DNA of 64,000 bases from Nonomuraea thailandensis (GTDB lineage: Bacteria; Actinomycetota; Actinomycetes; Streptosporangiales; Streptosporangiaceae). The notes beneath the pieces are model-generated. The model saw only the letters and a program-made list of their open reading frames with translations, was not told where the DNA came from and did not search any database. The DNA is taken from contig NZ_JAMZEB010000002.1 of NCBI RefSeq assembly GCF_024172165.1, positions 1,881,501-1,945,500 on the forward strand, given 5' to 3'. Numbering within the stretch: position 1 is the stretch's first letter; every line of letters starts with the position of its first letter. The translations under genes were made by a program, and so were the position numbers. Of this stretch, positions 22,895 through 31,622 are shown piece after piece.

Positions 22895-24630
22895 TGCTGC
22901 TCCGTCTGCTGCGGGTCCAGCTCAGGCCGTACCGGAGAGAGATCACGCTCGTCGTGCTCTTCCAGTTCGTGCAGACGCTGGCCACGCTCTATCTCCCCGC
23001 ACTCAACGCCGACATCATCGACGACGGCGTCGTCAAGGGCGACACCGGTTACATCATGCGCATCGGGCTGGTGATGCTCGGTGTGACGCTCGTCCAGATC
23101 GCCTGCGCGACCGTGGCGGTCTACTACGGCGCCCGTACCTCGATGGCCCTGGGCAGGGACCTGCGGGCCGCGATCTTCCACCGGGTGCAGGACTTCTCCG
23201 CGCAGGAGGTCGGCAGGTTCGGCGCGCCGTCGCTGATCACCCGGACCACCAACGACGTGCAGCAGATCCAGATGCTCGTGCTGATGGCGTTCACCATGAT
23301 GGTGGCCGCGCCGATCATGTGCGTCGGCGGCATCGTGCTGGCGCTGCGGCAGGACGTGACGCTGTCGTCGCTGCTGCTGGTGGCGCTGCCGGTGATGATC
23401 GTCGTGGTCGCGGTGATCGTCGTGCGGATGCGGCCGCTCTTCCGGACGATGCAGGAGCGCATCGACCGCATCAACCAGGTGCTGCGCGAGCAGATCACCG
23501 GCATCCGGGTCATCAGGGCGTTCGTCCGCGACCGGTACGAGCGCGAGCGGTTCGCCGCGGACAACGACCGGCTGACCGAGGTGTCGCTGCGGGTGGGGCG
23601 GCTGATGGCGCTGATGTTCCCCACGGTCATGCTGGTGGTGAACGTCTCCAGCGTCGCGGTGGTGTGGTTCGGCGGCCATCGCATCGCCGACGGGGCCATG
23701 GAGGTGGGCGCGCTCACCGCCGTCATCTCCTACCTCATGCAGATCCTCATGTCGGTGATGATGGCGATGTTCATGTTCATGATGATCCCGCGGGCCGAGG
23801 TGTGCGCCGAGCGCATCGAGGAGGTGCTGGCGACCGAGCCGACCGTGCACCGGCCGGCGGATCCCGTCGTGCCGGAGCGCCATGACGGCGAGCTGGAGCT
23901 GCGGTCGGTGGACTTCCGCTACCCGGGCGCGGAGGAGCCGGTGCTCTGCGGCGTGAGCTTCGCGGCGCGGCCCGGCCGTACCACGGCGATCATCGGGAGC
24001 ACGGGCAGCGGGAAGACCACGCTGCTCAACCTGATCCCGCGGCTGTTCGACACGAGCGCGGGGGAGGTGCTGGTGGACGGCGTGAACGTGCGCGACCTCG
24101 ACCAGGCCGCGCTGTCGCGGGCGGTCGGCCTGGTGCCGCAGTCGCCGTACCTGTTCACCGGCACGGTCGCCTCGAACCTCCGTTACGGCCGGCCGGACGC
24201 GACGGACGAGGAGCTGTGGCGGGCGCTGGAGGTGGCGCAGGCCCGCGCGTTCGTGGAGGCGATGCCGGGCGGGCTGGAGGAGCCGATCTCCCAGGGCGGC
24301 ACGAACGTGTCGGGCGGCCAGCGCCAGCGCCTGGCCATCGCCCGGACGCTGGTGCACCGGCCGGAGATCTACCTGTTCGACGACTCGTTCTCGGCGCTCG
24401 ACTACGCCACCGACGCGCGGCTGCGGGCCGCGCTGGCCGCGGAGATCGCCGACGCCACGATCGTGATCGTGGCCCAGCGGGTGAGCACGATCCGCGACGC
24501 CGACCGCATCATCGTCCTGGAGGACGGTCGCGTGGCCGGCAGCGGCACCCATGCGGAGCTGATGGACGGCTGCCCGACGTACCGGGAGATCGTGCTGTCG
24601 CAGCTCACGGAACAGGAGGCGGCAGCGTGA
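22894..24630 (+). CDS. Heterodimeric ABC exporter half-transporter, degenerate-site subunit
   Basis: 578 residues: six-helix type IV membrane domain (about 1-315) followed by a nucleotide-binding domain (Walker A GSTGSGKTT at about 368, signature VSGGQRQR, Walker B IYLFDDSFSALD). The catalytic glutamate after Walker B is Asp (FDDS), as in the degenerate half of heterodimeric exporters such as TM287/288 and BmrCD. It pairs with the next gene, whose signature is also altered. Exports hydrophobic drugs, lipids or peptides; substrate unknown. Overlaps the TetR stop by 1 bp and the partner gene by 4 bp. Confidence 0.9.
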   Translation: MLLRLLRVQLRPYRREITLVVLFQFVQTLATLYLPALNADIIDDGVVKGDTGYIMRIGLVMLGVTLVQIACATVAVYYGARTSMALGRDLRAAIFHRVQDFSAQEVGRFGAPSLITRTTNDVQQIQMLVLMAFTMMVAAPIMCVGGIVLALRQDVTLSSLLLVALPVMIVVVAVIVVRMRPLFRTMQERIDRINQVLREQITGIRVIRAFVRDRYERERFAADNDRLTEVSLRVGRLMALMFPTVMLVVNVSSVAVVWFGGHRIADGAMEVGALTAVISYLMQILMSVMMAMFMFMMIPRAEVCAERIEEVLATEPTVHRPADPVVPERHDGELELRSVDFRYPGAEEPVLCGVSFAARPGRTTAIIGSTGSGKTTLLNLIPRLFDTSAGEVLVDGVNVRDLDQAALSRAVGLVPQSPYLFTGTVASNLRYGRPDATDEELWRALEVAQARAFVEAMPGGLEEPISQGGTNVSGGQRQRLAIARTLVHRPEIYLFDDSFSALDYATDARLRAALAAEIADATIVIVAQRVSTIRDADRIIVLEDGRVAGSGTHAELMDGCPTYREIVLSQLTEQEAAA

Positions 24631-26579
24631 CGACACAGGCGCCGGCGCGGCGCCCGCAGCCCGGGTTCGGCCCCGGGCGGATGATGGCGGGGCCGGCCGA
24701 GAAGGCGCACGACTTCGGCGGCACGCTGCGCGAGCTGATGCGGCTGCTGCGTCCCGAGCGGGCGATGCTGATCGTCATCCTGGCGCTGGGCACGGCCGGG
24801 GTGGCGCTGACCGTGGCCGGCCCCAAGCTCCTCGGCCACGCCACGGACCTGATCTTCACCGGCATCATCGGGGAGCAGCTGCCCGCGGGGGCCAGCAAGG
24901 AGCAGGCCGTGGCGGGGCTGCGGGCCGGCGGCCAGGACACCTTCGCCGACATGGTGGCGTCGATGAGCGTCGTGCCGGGCCGCGGCATCGACTTCACCGC
25001 CCTGGCCCAGGTGCTGGGCTGGGTTCTGGCGCTCTACCTGGTGGCGGCGCTGCTGGGGATCGTGCAGTTCCGGATGACGACGGTGGTGGTGCAGCGGGCG
25101 GCGGCCCGGCTGCGCGAGCGGATCGAGGACAAGCTGGCGCGGCTGCCGCTGAGCTACCTCGACGGCCAGCCGCGCGGTGAGATCCTCAGCCGCGCCACGA
25201 ACGACACCGACAACATCGCGCAGACGTTGCAGCAGACGATGAGCCAGCTCGTCTCGTCGGTGCTGACGGTCGTGGCGGTGCTGGTGGTGATGTTCTGGAT
25301 CTCGCCGGTGCTGGCGCTGATCGCGCTGGTGACGGTGCCGGTGTCGGTGTACGTGACGGCGGCCGTCGGCAAGCGGGCGCAGCCGCAGTTCGTCAAGCAG
25401 TGGTCCTCGACGGGCAAGCTGAACGGCCACATCGAGGAGATGTACGGCGGGCACACGCTGGTCAAGGTGTTCGGCAGGCAGAAGGAGGCGGCCGGGACCT
25501 TCGAGGAGCACAACCAGGCCCTGTTCGCCTCCAGCTTCCGCGCCCAGTTCATCTCCGGCGTCATCCAGCCGGCCATGATGTTCATCGGCAACCTCAACTA
25601 CGTGCTGGTCGCCGTGGTGGGCGGGCTGAAGGTGGCCTCGGGCTCGATCTCGCTGGGCGACGTGCAGGCGTTCGTGCAGTACTCGCGGCAGTTCAGCCAG
25701 CCGCTGACGCAGCTGGCCGGCATGGCGGGCCTCGTGCAGTCGGGCGCCGCCTCGGCCGAGCGGGTCTTCGAGCTGCTGAAGGCGCCCGAGCAGTCGGCCG
25801 AGCCGGCCGAGCCCGTGCGGCCGGAGGCGGTCAGGGGGCGGGTGGCGTTCGAGAACGTGTCCTTCAGGTACGCCGAGGACCGGCCGCTGATTGAGAACCT
25901 GTCGCTGACCGTGGAGCCCGGCCAGACGGTGGCCATCGTGGGCCCCACCGGAGCCGGCAAGACGACGCTGGTCAACCTGATCATGCGGTTCTACGAGGTG
26001 ACGGGCGGCCGCATCACGCTCGACGGGGCCGACATCGCGCGGATGTCGCGGGAGGAGCTGCGCGCCGACATCGGCATGGTGCTGCAGGACACGTGGCTGT
26101 TCGGCGGCACGATCGCGGAGAACATCGGCTACGGCGCGGAGGGCGCCACGCGCGAGCGGATCGAGGCCGCCGCCCGGGCCGCGCACGTGGACCGCATCGC
26201 GCACACGCTGCCCGACGGTTACGACACGGTGATCGACGAGGAGGGCGCGGCGGTCAGCGCGGGGGAGAAGCAGCTCATCACGATCGCGCGGGCGTTCCTG
26301 TCGGAGCCGGCGATCCTGATCCTGGACGAGGCGACCAGCTCGGTCGACACCCGGACCGAGGTGCTCATCCAGCGGGCGATGCGCTCGTTGCGCGAGGGGC
26401 GGACGAGCTTCGTCATCGCCCACCGGCTGTCCACGATCCGCGACGCCGGCCTGATCCTGGTGATGGAGGACGGGCGGATCGTCGAGCAGGGCACGCACGA
26501 GTCGCTGCTGGCCGCGGGCGGCGCCTACGCCCGGCTGTACTCGGCCCAGTTCGCCCAGGCCGTCGCGGAGGTCGACTGA
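24627..26579 (+). CDS. Heterodimeric ABC exporter half-transporter, catalytic subunit
   Basis: 650 residues: an N-terminal cytoplasmic extension (about 40), a membrane domain with a longer first extracellular loop (LIFTGIIGEQLPAGASKEQA), and a nucleotide-binding domain (Walker A GPTGAGKTT, Walker B ILILDEATSSVD with intact Glu, H-loop VIAHRLS). The signature reads VSAGEKQ rather than LSGGQ. So the consensus ATP site uses this subunit's Walker motifs and the partner's VSGGQ, and the degenerate site combines the partner's Asp with this altered signature. GTG start overlapping the previous stop (GTGA). A strong terminator follows at once. Confidence 0.9.
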   Translation: MTTQAPARRPQPGFGPGRMMAGPAEKAHDFGGTLRELMRLLRPERAMLIVILALGTAGVALTVAGPKLLGHATDLIFTGIIGEQLPAGASKEQAVAGLRAGGQDTFADMVASMSVVPGRGIDFTALAQVLGWVLALYLVAALLGIVQFRMTTVVVQRAAARLRERIEDKLARLPLSYLDGQPRGEILSRATNDTDNIAQTLQQTMSQLVSSVLTVVAVLVVMFWISPVLALIALVTVPVSVYVTAAVGKRAQPQFVKQWSSTGKLNGHIEEMYGGHTLVKVFGRQKEAAGTFEEHNQALFASSFRAQFISGVIQPAMMFIGNLNYVLVAVVGGLKVASGSISLGDVQAFVQYSRQFSQPLTQLAGMAGLVQSGAASAERVFELLKAPEQSAEPAEPVRPEAVRGRVAFENVSFRYAEDRPLIENLSLTVEPGQTVAIVGPTGAGKTTLVNLIMRFYEVTGGRITLDGADIARMSREELRADIGMVLQDTWLFGGTIAENIGYGAEGATRERIEAAARAAHVDRIAHTLPDGYDTVIDEEGAAVSAGEKQLITIARAFLSEPAILILDEATSSVDTRTEVLIQRAMRSLREGRTSFVIAHRLSTIRDAGLILVMEDGRIVEQGTHESLLAAGGAYARLYSAQFAQAVAEVD

Positions 26580-26628
26580 GGGGCGGCGGCCGGACACGCC
26601 TGGCGTGCCGCGGTCCGGCCGCCGCCCC
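26580..26628 (+). terminator. Terminator of the TetR-ABC exporter operon
   Basis: A perfect 16-bp stem (GGGGCGGCGGCCGGAC and its complement at 26613-26628) with a 17-nt loop, starting 1 bp after the stop codon. Confidence 0.8.
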
Positions 26629-26682
26629 ATGTCGTAGGGTGATCGCACGATCGCCCACCGTACGCGACAGCCGAAGGACACG

Positions 26683-28404
26683 ATGTTCGACTTGATCATC
26701 AAGGGGGGCCGCTGGTTCGACGGCGCGGGAAGCCCGTCAGCGCTGCGCGACCTGGGGGTGCGGGCCGGGCGGGTGGCGGCCGTCTCGGCCGAGCCGCTGC
26801 CGCAGGCGGGCTGCCGCCGGGTGCTCGACGCGGGCGGCTGCTGGGTGCTGCCGGGCTTCCTGGACGTGCACACCCACTACGACATCGAGGTGCTGCTGTC
26901 TCCCGGGCTGCCCGAGTCCGTCCGGCACGGCGTCACCACGGTCGTGCTCGGCAACTGCTCGCTGTCGGCCGTCTACTGCGCGGCCGACGACGTGGCCGAC
27001 CTGTTCAGCCGGGTGGAGGCGCTGCCGCACGCCGCCGTGCTCGACGCCCTGAAGCGGCACCGGAGCTGGTCGGGCGCCGACGAGTACGTGCGGGCGCTGC
27101 TGGCCCGCCCGCTCGGCCCGAACGTGGCCGCCTTCCTCGGCCATTCCGACCTGCGCGCGTACGTGATGGGGCTGGGCCGGGCGGTGGGCGCCGATCCGGC
27201 GTCGGGCAGGGACCTCGACCGGATGACGGCGCTGCTCGGCCGTGCCCTGGACGCGGGTTTCCTCGGCCTGTCCACGGTGACCAGCACGCACTGCCGTCTC
27301 GACGGCGAGCGGTTCCGCTCGGCGCGGCTGCCGTCCACGTTCGCGGGCTGGCGCGAGTACCGGGCGCTGCACCGGGTGCTGCGTGCCCGCGGCCGGGTGC
27401 TGCAGAGCGCCCCCGACCCGGCCAGGCCGGGGGACAGCCTGCTGTTCTTCCTGGCCAGCGCCGGGCTGGGGGTGCGGCCTCGGCTGAAGACGTCGCTGCT
27501 GCCGGCGCTCGACTCCGGCGCCTCGCCCGTGGTGGCGCGCCTGACCACGCCGGTCAACCGGCTGCTGGGGGCAGAGGTGCGCCGGCAGCACCTGCCGATC
27601 CCGTACGAGCTGTACGCCGACGGCATCGATCTGGCCATCTTCGAGGGGTTCGGCGCCACGGCGGCCGCGCTGCACCTGCGGCAGGAGGCCGAGCGGGCGC
27701 GGCTGCTGTCGAGGCGGGCGTACCGGCGGTGGTTCCGCCGCGACTACGACAGCCGGTTCCGGCACCTGTACGACGCCGACATCCTGGCCTGCCCCGACGA
27801 GGGGGTGGTGGGCCGCTCGTTCGGGGAGGTGGCGCACGCGCGCGGACGGCATCCGGCCGAGACGTTCCTCGATCTCGTGGTCGCCTACGGTTCGCGGCTG
27901 CGCTGGCGCACGACGGTCGCGGGCGGGCGGCCGCACGTGCTGGACCGGCTGGCCGGGGATCCGGCGGTGCTCCTGGGGTTCGCCGAGTCGGGGGCGCACC
28001 TGCGCAACATGGCCTGCTACAACTTCCCGCTGCGGCTGCTGCAGCGCGTGGTGGCCGCGCAGGCGGACGGCCGTCCGTTCATGACGGTGGAGCGGGCGGT
28101 GCACCGGCTGACCGGCGAGCTGGCCGACTGGTTCGGGCTGCGGGCGGGCACGCTGCGGGCGGGTGACCGGGCCGACCTGGTGGTGGTCGACCCGGCCGGG
28201 CTCGACGACCGGCTGGCCGGCTACCACGAGGCGCCCATGCCGGACTTCGGCGGCGTGCGGCGCATGGTGAACCGCAGCGACGCCGCCGTCAGGGCGGTGT
28301 GCGTGGCGGGCGAGCCGGTCTTCGAGCGCGGCGCCTTCGCCGCCGGCTACGGCAGCGCGCGACGCACCGGCACGTTCCTGGGGGCGGACCGGCGGTGCGC
28401 GTGA
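26683..28404 (+). CDS. N-acyl-D-amino-acid deacylase-like amidohydrolase
   Basis: 573 residues, metal-dependent amidohydrolase superfamily. It shows the opening beta-sandwich FDLIIKGGRWFDGAG, the metal motif FLDVHTHYDIE (HxH) and VVLGNCSLS with the Cys that bridges metals in D-aminoacylases. In the late barrel the usual SDAGAH motif reads AESGAHLRN, so the aspartate that acts as general base in relatives is replaced by Glu or displaced. Substrate may differ from an N-acyl-D-amino acid or activity may be altered. Cytoplasmic; alone, with its own 5' region. A 29-bp tandem repeat starts inside its last codons. Confidence 0.8.
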   Translation: MFDLIIKGGRWFDGAGSPSALRDLGVRAGRVAAVSAEPLPQAGCRRVLDAGGCWVLPGFLDVHTHYDIEVLLSPGLPESVRHGVTTVVLGNCSLSAVYCAADDVADLFSRVEALPHAAVLDALKRHRSWSGADEYVRALLARPLGPNVAAFLGHSDLRAYVMGLGRAVGADPASGRDLDRMTALLGRALDAGFLGLSTVTSTHCRLDGERFRSARLPSTFAGWREYRALHRVLRARGRVLQSAPDPARPGDSLLFFLASAGLGVRPRLKTSLLPALDSGASPVVARLTTPVNRLLGAEVRRQHLPIPYELYADGIDLAIFEGFGATAAALHLRQEAERARLLSRRAYRRWFRRDYDSRFRHLYDADILACPDEGVVGRSFGEVAHARGRHPAETFLDLVVAYGSRLRWRTTVAGGRPHVLDRLAGDPAVLLGFAESGAHLRNMACYNFPLRLLQRVVAAQADGRPFMTVERAVHRLTGELADWFGLRAGTLRAGDRADLVVVDPAGLDDRLAGYHEAPMPDFGGVRRMVNRSDAAVRAVCVAGEPVFERGAFAAGYGSARRTGTFLGADRRCA

Positions 28405-28480
28405 GGCGTCAGGCGGACCGATGGCGTGCGTGAGGCGTCAGTCGGACTGCCGGTGCACGTGGGGCGTCGAGCGGACCGCC
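28394..28480. repeat. Three imperfect 29-bp tandem repeats
   Basis: Units at 28394-28422, 28423-28451 and 28452-28480 share GTGAGGCGTC and CGGAC cores at identical spacing. The first unit covers the last codons and stop of the amidohydrolase gene, and the array ends at a terminator hairpin. Confidence 0.7.
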
Positions 28481-28508
28481 GGAACGCCAGAACGCCTCAC
28501 GGCGTTCC
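28481..28508. terminator. Bidirectional terminator after the amidohydrolase gene
   Basis: GGAACGCC / GGCGTTCC, 8-bp perfect stem with a 12-nt loop, overlapping the 3' end of the opposing membrane protein gene. Confidence 0.5.
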
Positions 28509-29321
28509 CGGCTCCGTCGGCAGCGGCACGGGCGTGACCGGCCGGGCGCGCGGGGCGGCGAGGTCGTGGGCGGAGCGGGCCAGCCAGGCGGCCGACAGCA
28601 CGCCGGTGGCGGCGGAGAGGCTGTAGAAGAGGCTGCCGGTGTCGACGAGCAGCCAGCCCAGCGCGATGACCAGCATCGGCAGCACCAGGGATGTGATGCC
28701 GTACAGGTAGGTGACGAACGGCCAGCGGTCGTCCCACCGCTGCGCGCGCAGGACCAGCACCATCCACACGAGCTGGCCGACCGCGCAGATCAGGGTGAGC
28801 CCGCCGGGCATGCCCAGGTCGAACTCGTCGGACACCGCGACGACCGCGCCGCCTCCGAACGCCAGCACGCCGGCGGCCAGCCCCAGGCCCGCGTACTCCA
28901 GGCTCTCTCCCAGCACGGGCTGGAACAGCACCGCGACCGCGAGCATCAGCAGGGAGTCGAGCACGAGCGACCACCATGGCCGGTCCGGCACGAGGGGGTA
29001 GAGGAGCCAGGAGGCCGCCGCCGCGTACAGCGCCACGCGCAGCCGCCGCTCCTGCGCGGTCAGCTCGGGAGGCCGCCCGGCGCGCGGCCCGCGCAGGCAC
29101 TCCCACAGCGCGCAGGCCCAGGGCAGGCCGATCAGGACGAGGGTGGCCACGTTCGCCGGGGTCGCCTCGACGGTCTCCTCCACCTCCGCGAACGCCGTGA
29201 TCCGCCACAGCGGGGCGACGTCGCCGGTGGTCAGGGCGATGGCGGCGGTGATGAGGAGCGCGGCGGCGTACAGGGCCGTGACGGTCAGCGCGGGGACGCC
29301 TAATCGGTGATGACGGGGCAC
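28497..29321 (-). CDS. Hypothetical integral membrane protein
   Basis: 274 residues with about eight hydrophobic helices (for example LTVTALYAAALLITAAIAL, LYAAAASWLLYPLVP, LICAVGQLVWMVLVL) and short charged loops. There is no transporter motif or signal sequence I recognise, so the family is unknown. The GTG at 29321 has AGGAAG 6 nt upstream; longer in-frame starts add an arginine-rich, non-hydrophobic stretch not expected in front of the first helix. It could lie in one transcription unit with the methyltransferase gene upstream (68 bp gap). Confidence 0.65.
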   Translation of the reverse strand: MPRHHRLGVPALTVTALYAAALLITAAIALTTGDVAPLWRITAFAEVEETVEATPANVATLVLIGLPWACALWECLRGPRAGRPPELTAQERRLRVALYAAAASWLLYPLVPDRPWWSLVLDSLLMLAVAVLFQPVLGESLEYAGLGLAAGVLAFGGGAVVAVSDEFDLGMPGGLTLICAVGQLVWMVLVLRAQRWDDRWPFVTYLYGITSLVLPMLVIALGWLLVDTGSLFYSLSAATGVLSAAWLARSAHDLAAPRARPVTPVPLPTEPGTP

Positions 29322-29389
29322 GGGACACTTCCTGGGGGGCAAGATCGGATTCGAACGCCTCACCCTAGCGAAACGCCGAGGCGTCCCGT

Positions 29390-30232
29390 TCAGAACCGGT
29401 ACCGCAGCAACCGCCCGGAGTCCCGCCCGCCGGGCAGGCGCGCCCCCAGCCGCAGCCCGATCCGTGCCGCCGCCGGCAGCCTGTCCAGGTCGGGCACGTC
29501 CACGACGTACAGGTCGTCCACGAACTCCAGCCCGTCCTGCCACCGCTCCAGCTCGCGCGGATCGTCGATCCCCCAGTGCCAGCTCTCCAGCACGGCCCGT
29601 GGCGCGATGCCCATCCCCATCCAGCTCATCTTCCGCGCCAGCCGGACGAGCCGCTTGCTGAAGCAGTCGAACAGGAGCTGCCCGCCGGGGAAGTGCCCGC
29701 AGATCCGCTGGACGAGCCGCCGCCCCTCCTCCTCGTGCAGGTACATGGTCAGCCCCTCGGCCACGACCACGACCGGCCGGTCACCGGGGACCTCCGCCGG
29801 CCACTCTTCCTCGGTCACCGAGGCGCCGATCATCCGGTAGTCCCCGCCGGGCTCCGGCAGCAGCCGCCGCCGCAGCTCGATGACGTCGGGGAAGTCGACG
29901 TCCACCCACCGCACCCGTGGCGGCGGGCCGAGCCGGTGCACCCGGGTGTCGAGCCCGCAAGCCAGGTGCAGGACGGTGACCTCGCCGGGACGGGCGGTCA
30001 GGAACTCGCCGGTCCACCGGTCCAGCTCGCGCCCGCGCAGCGCCAGGGTGGCGGCGTCCCACGGCGCCCGCGTGCCGGTCCTGCGCCAGTCGTGGTCCAG
30101 GCGCCTGACCACCTCGTCGGCGGTGCGGTCGCCGAGGATGGAGTACGGGGCGCGGCTGTCCAGCGCCCTGGCGTACAGGGTGGCGAGCATCGTCCCCTGA
30201 ACGGTGGTGAGTTCGACCTTCTCGCGTTCCAT
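29390..30232 (-). CDS. SAM-dependent methyltransferase, LCM/O-methyltransferase family
   Basis: 280 residues of the leucine-carboxyl-methyltransferase-like family (PF04072), abundant in actinomycetes. SAM-binding region EVTVLHLACGLDTRVHRL, followed by WVDVDFPDVIELRRRLL with the acidic ribose-binding residue, and VVVAEGLTMYL. Relatives O-methylate polyketides or small acids; substrate unknown. ATG at 30232. It faces a GbsR/MarR-type gene 54 bp away with an inverted repeat between them, so it is the likely regulated target. Confidence 0.85.
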   Translation of the reverse strand: MEREKVELTTVQGTMLATLYARALDSRAPYSILGDRTADEVVRRLDHDWRRTGTRAPWDAATLALRGRELDRWTGEFLTARPGEVTVLHLACGLDTRVHRLGPPPRVRWVDVDFPDVIELRRRLLPEPGGDYRMIGASVTEEEWPAEVPGDRPVVVVAEGLTMYLHEEEGRRLVQRICGHFPGGQLLFDCFSKRLVRLARKMSWMGMGIAPRAVLESWHWGIDDPRELERWQDGLEFVDDLYVVDVPDLDRLPAAARIGLRLGARLPGGRDSGRLLRYRF

Positions 30233-30251
30233 GGCCAGCAGACTACACAGA

Positions 30252-30269
30252 TTTCACAACTTCGTGAAA
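30252..30269. promoter_or_regulatory. Operator between methyltransferase and GbsR-type genes
   Basis: TTTCAC-AACTTC-GTGAAA, a perfect 6-bp inverted repeat with a 6-bp spacer; an overlapping AACTT/AAGTT repeat lies on the same bases. It lies before a TATGAA -10-like element (30272-30277) that is 9 bp from the regulator's ATG. Confidence 0.5.
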
Positions 30270-30286
30270 GTTATGAATACCGTAGG

Positions 30287-30793
30287 ATGAGCCGGGTGCA
30301 GAGGAAGATCGACCGGGGGCGCGACGAGGAGGCGGTGCGCCGCTTCGTGGAGCGCCTCGCCCTCGACCTGGTGGCCACCGGCATCCCGCGGATGCCGGCC
30401 CGGATCTACGCGGCCCTCCTGGTGGCGGACGAGGGCCGCGGCACCGCGGCCGACCTGGCGGAGTTCCTGCGGGTGAGCCCGGCCGCCGTGTCGGGCGCCG
30501 TACGGTATCTGACGCAGGTGGCCCTGATCACCCGCGAACGCGAGCCGGGCGCGCGCCGCGACCACTACCGGGTCACCGCGGACCAGTGGTACCAGGCGAT
30601 CCTCCAGCAGGACGCGCTGATCACGCAGTGGGAGCGGACCCTGCGCGAGGGCCTCGAAGCCGTCGGCGAGGACAGCCAGGCGGCGGCCCGGCTGCGCGAG
30701 ACGTGGGAGTTCCTGCAGCTCATGCGCGAGGAGATCCCGATCCTGCTGGAGAAGTGGCAGGCACGGCTCGCCGCCCTGCGCGCCCGGGGCTAG
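30287..30793 (+). CDS. GbsR/MarR family transcriptional regulator
   Basis: 168 residues. Winged helix at about 20-95: GIPRMPARIYAALLVADEG, TAADLAEFLRVSPAAVSGAV, REREPGARRDHYRV. A helical C-terminal dimerisation tail (WERTLREGLEAVGEDSQ) follows. This is the GbsR-like branch of MarR. The ATG at 30287 has no clear ribosome site and a -10-like element close upstream, so a very short or absent leader is likely. It probably represses the divergent methyltransferase gene and itself. Confidence 0.85.
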   Translation: MSRVQRKIDRGRDEEAVRRFVERLALDLVATGIPRMPARIYAALLVADEGRGTAADLAEFLRVSPAAVSGAVRYLTQVALITREREPGARRDHYRVTADQWYQAILQQDALITQWERTLREGLEAVGEDSQAAARLRETWEFLQLMREEIPILLEKWQARLAALRARG

Positions 30794-30828
30794 CGGCGCC
30801 GGCCCGCCCGCCGGGTCACAGGCGCCGC
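30793..30828. terminator. Bidirectional terminator between GbsR-type gene and cobF
   Basis: GCGGCGCC / GGCGCCGC, 8-bp perfect stem with further pairing (GGCCCG/CGGGTC) in the intervening bases; covers the stop codon of cobF. Confidence 0.5.
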
Positions 30829-31559
30829 AGCAGGTACGAGTCCATGATCCACCCCTTGCGGGCCCGCGCCTCGGCCCGGACCTGCCTGATGCGCTCGCCC
30901 ACCTCCGCCACCGGCCCCGACACCAGGATCTCGTCGGCGGTGCCCACGTAGGCGCCCCAGTGGATCGCGTAACCGTCCAGGCCGGCGAACGAGCAGTGGG
31001 CGTCGAGCATCACCATCACGTCGTCGGCCGTCGGGCCGCCCTCGGCCAGGCGGCGGCCCGTCGTCAGGTGCACCGGCCGCCCGACCCGCGTCAGGCTGGT
31101 GCGGTGGGCGGCCGTCAGCGCGGCCACGCTGCTGATCCCGGGGACGACCTCGTAGTCGAAGCGGACGTTCCCCCGCTGGAGGATCTCCTCGACGACGGCC
31201 AGCGTGCTGTCGTACACGCCGGGGTCGCCCCACACCAGGAACGCCCCGGTCTCGCCGTCGGCCAGCTCGTCGCGGACGAGCGCCTCGCAGGCCAGCGCCC
31301 GCCGCGAGCGCCAGTCGTCCACGGCGGCCGGGTACGCGGCGGCGTCGCGGTCGCGCTCCGGATCCCGCGCCTCGGCGATCCGGTACGGCGCCCGCCCGTG
31401 CTCGGCGATCATGTCCAGCCGGAGCTGGACGAGGTCGTGCTTGACCTCGCCCTTGTCCACGATGAAGAACACGTCCGTGGCGCCGATGGCCTTGACCGCC
31501 TGGAGGGTGAGATGGTCGGGATGGCCGGCGCCGATGCCGATGAGGAGTAGCCGCTTCAC
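30816..31559 (-). CDS. cobF: Precorrin-6A synthase (deacetylating)
   Basis: 247 residues of the tetrapyrrole methylase fold: N-terminal glycine-rich LLLIGIGAGHPDHLTLQA, AFLVWGDPGVYDSTL and YEVVPGISSVAALTAAH, matching CobF. It methylates C-1 of precorrin-5 with SAM and releases the extruded C-20 fragment as acetate, giving precorrin-6A in aerobic cobalamin synthesis. GTG start at 31559 with a weak ribosome site. No other cob genes are in the window and no cobalamin riboswitch was seen before it; the upstream gene is the sigma factor (63 bp away). Confidence 0.9.
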   Translation of the reverse strand: MKRLLLIGIGAGHPDHLTLQAVKAIGATDVFFIVDKGEVKHDLVQLRLDMIAEHGRAPYRIAEARDPERDRDAAAYPAAVDDWRSRRALACEALVRDELADGETGAFLVWGDPGVYDSTLAVVEEILQRGNVRFDYEVVPGISSVAALTAAHRTSLTRVGRPVHLTTGRRLAEGGPTADDVMVMLDAHCSFAGLDGYAIHWGAYVGTADEILVSGPVAEVGERIRQVRAEARARKGWIMDSYLLRRL

Positions 31560-31622
31560 CCGTGGAAGTCTGCCAGAGCGGTGCGCGGCGCCGGCGTCAC
31601 CCCGGCCGTCACCCCCCGGCCG

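Noticed and set aside
19329-26579. A polyketide biosynthetic gene cluster
   Set aside because: There is no ketosynthase, acyltransferase, carrier protein or thioesterase near the MT-ER gene; a single PKS-like protein is not evidence of a cluster.
28394-28480. Possible CRISPR array (29-bp repeats)
   Set aside because: The repeats are directly contiguous with no spacers and there are no cas genes; it is a short tandem duplication.
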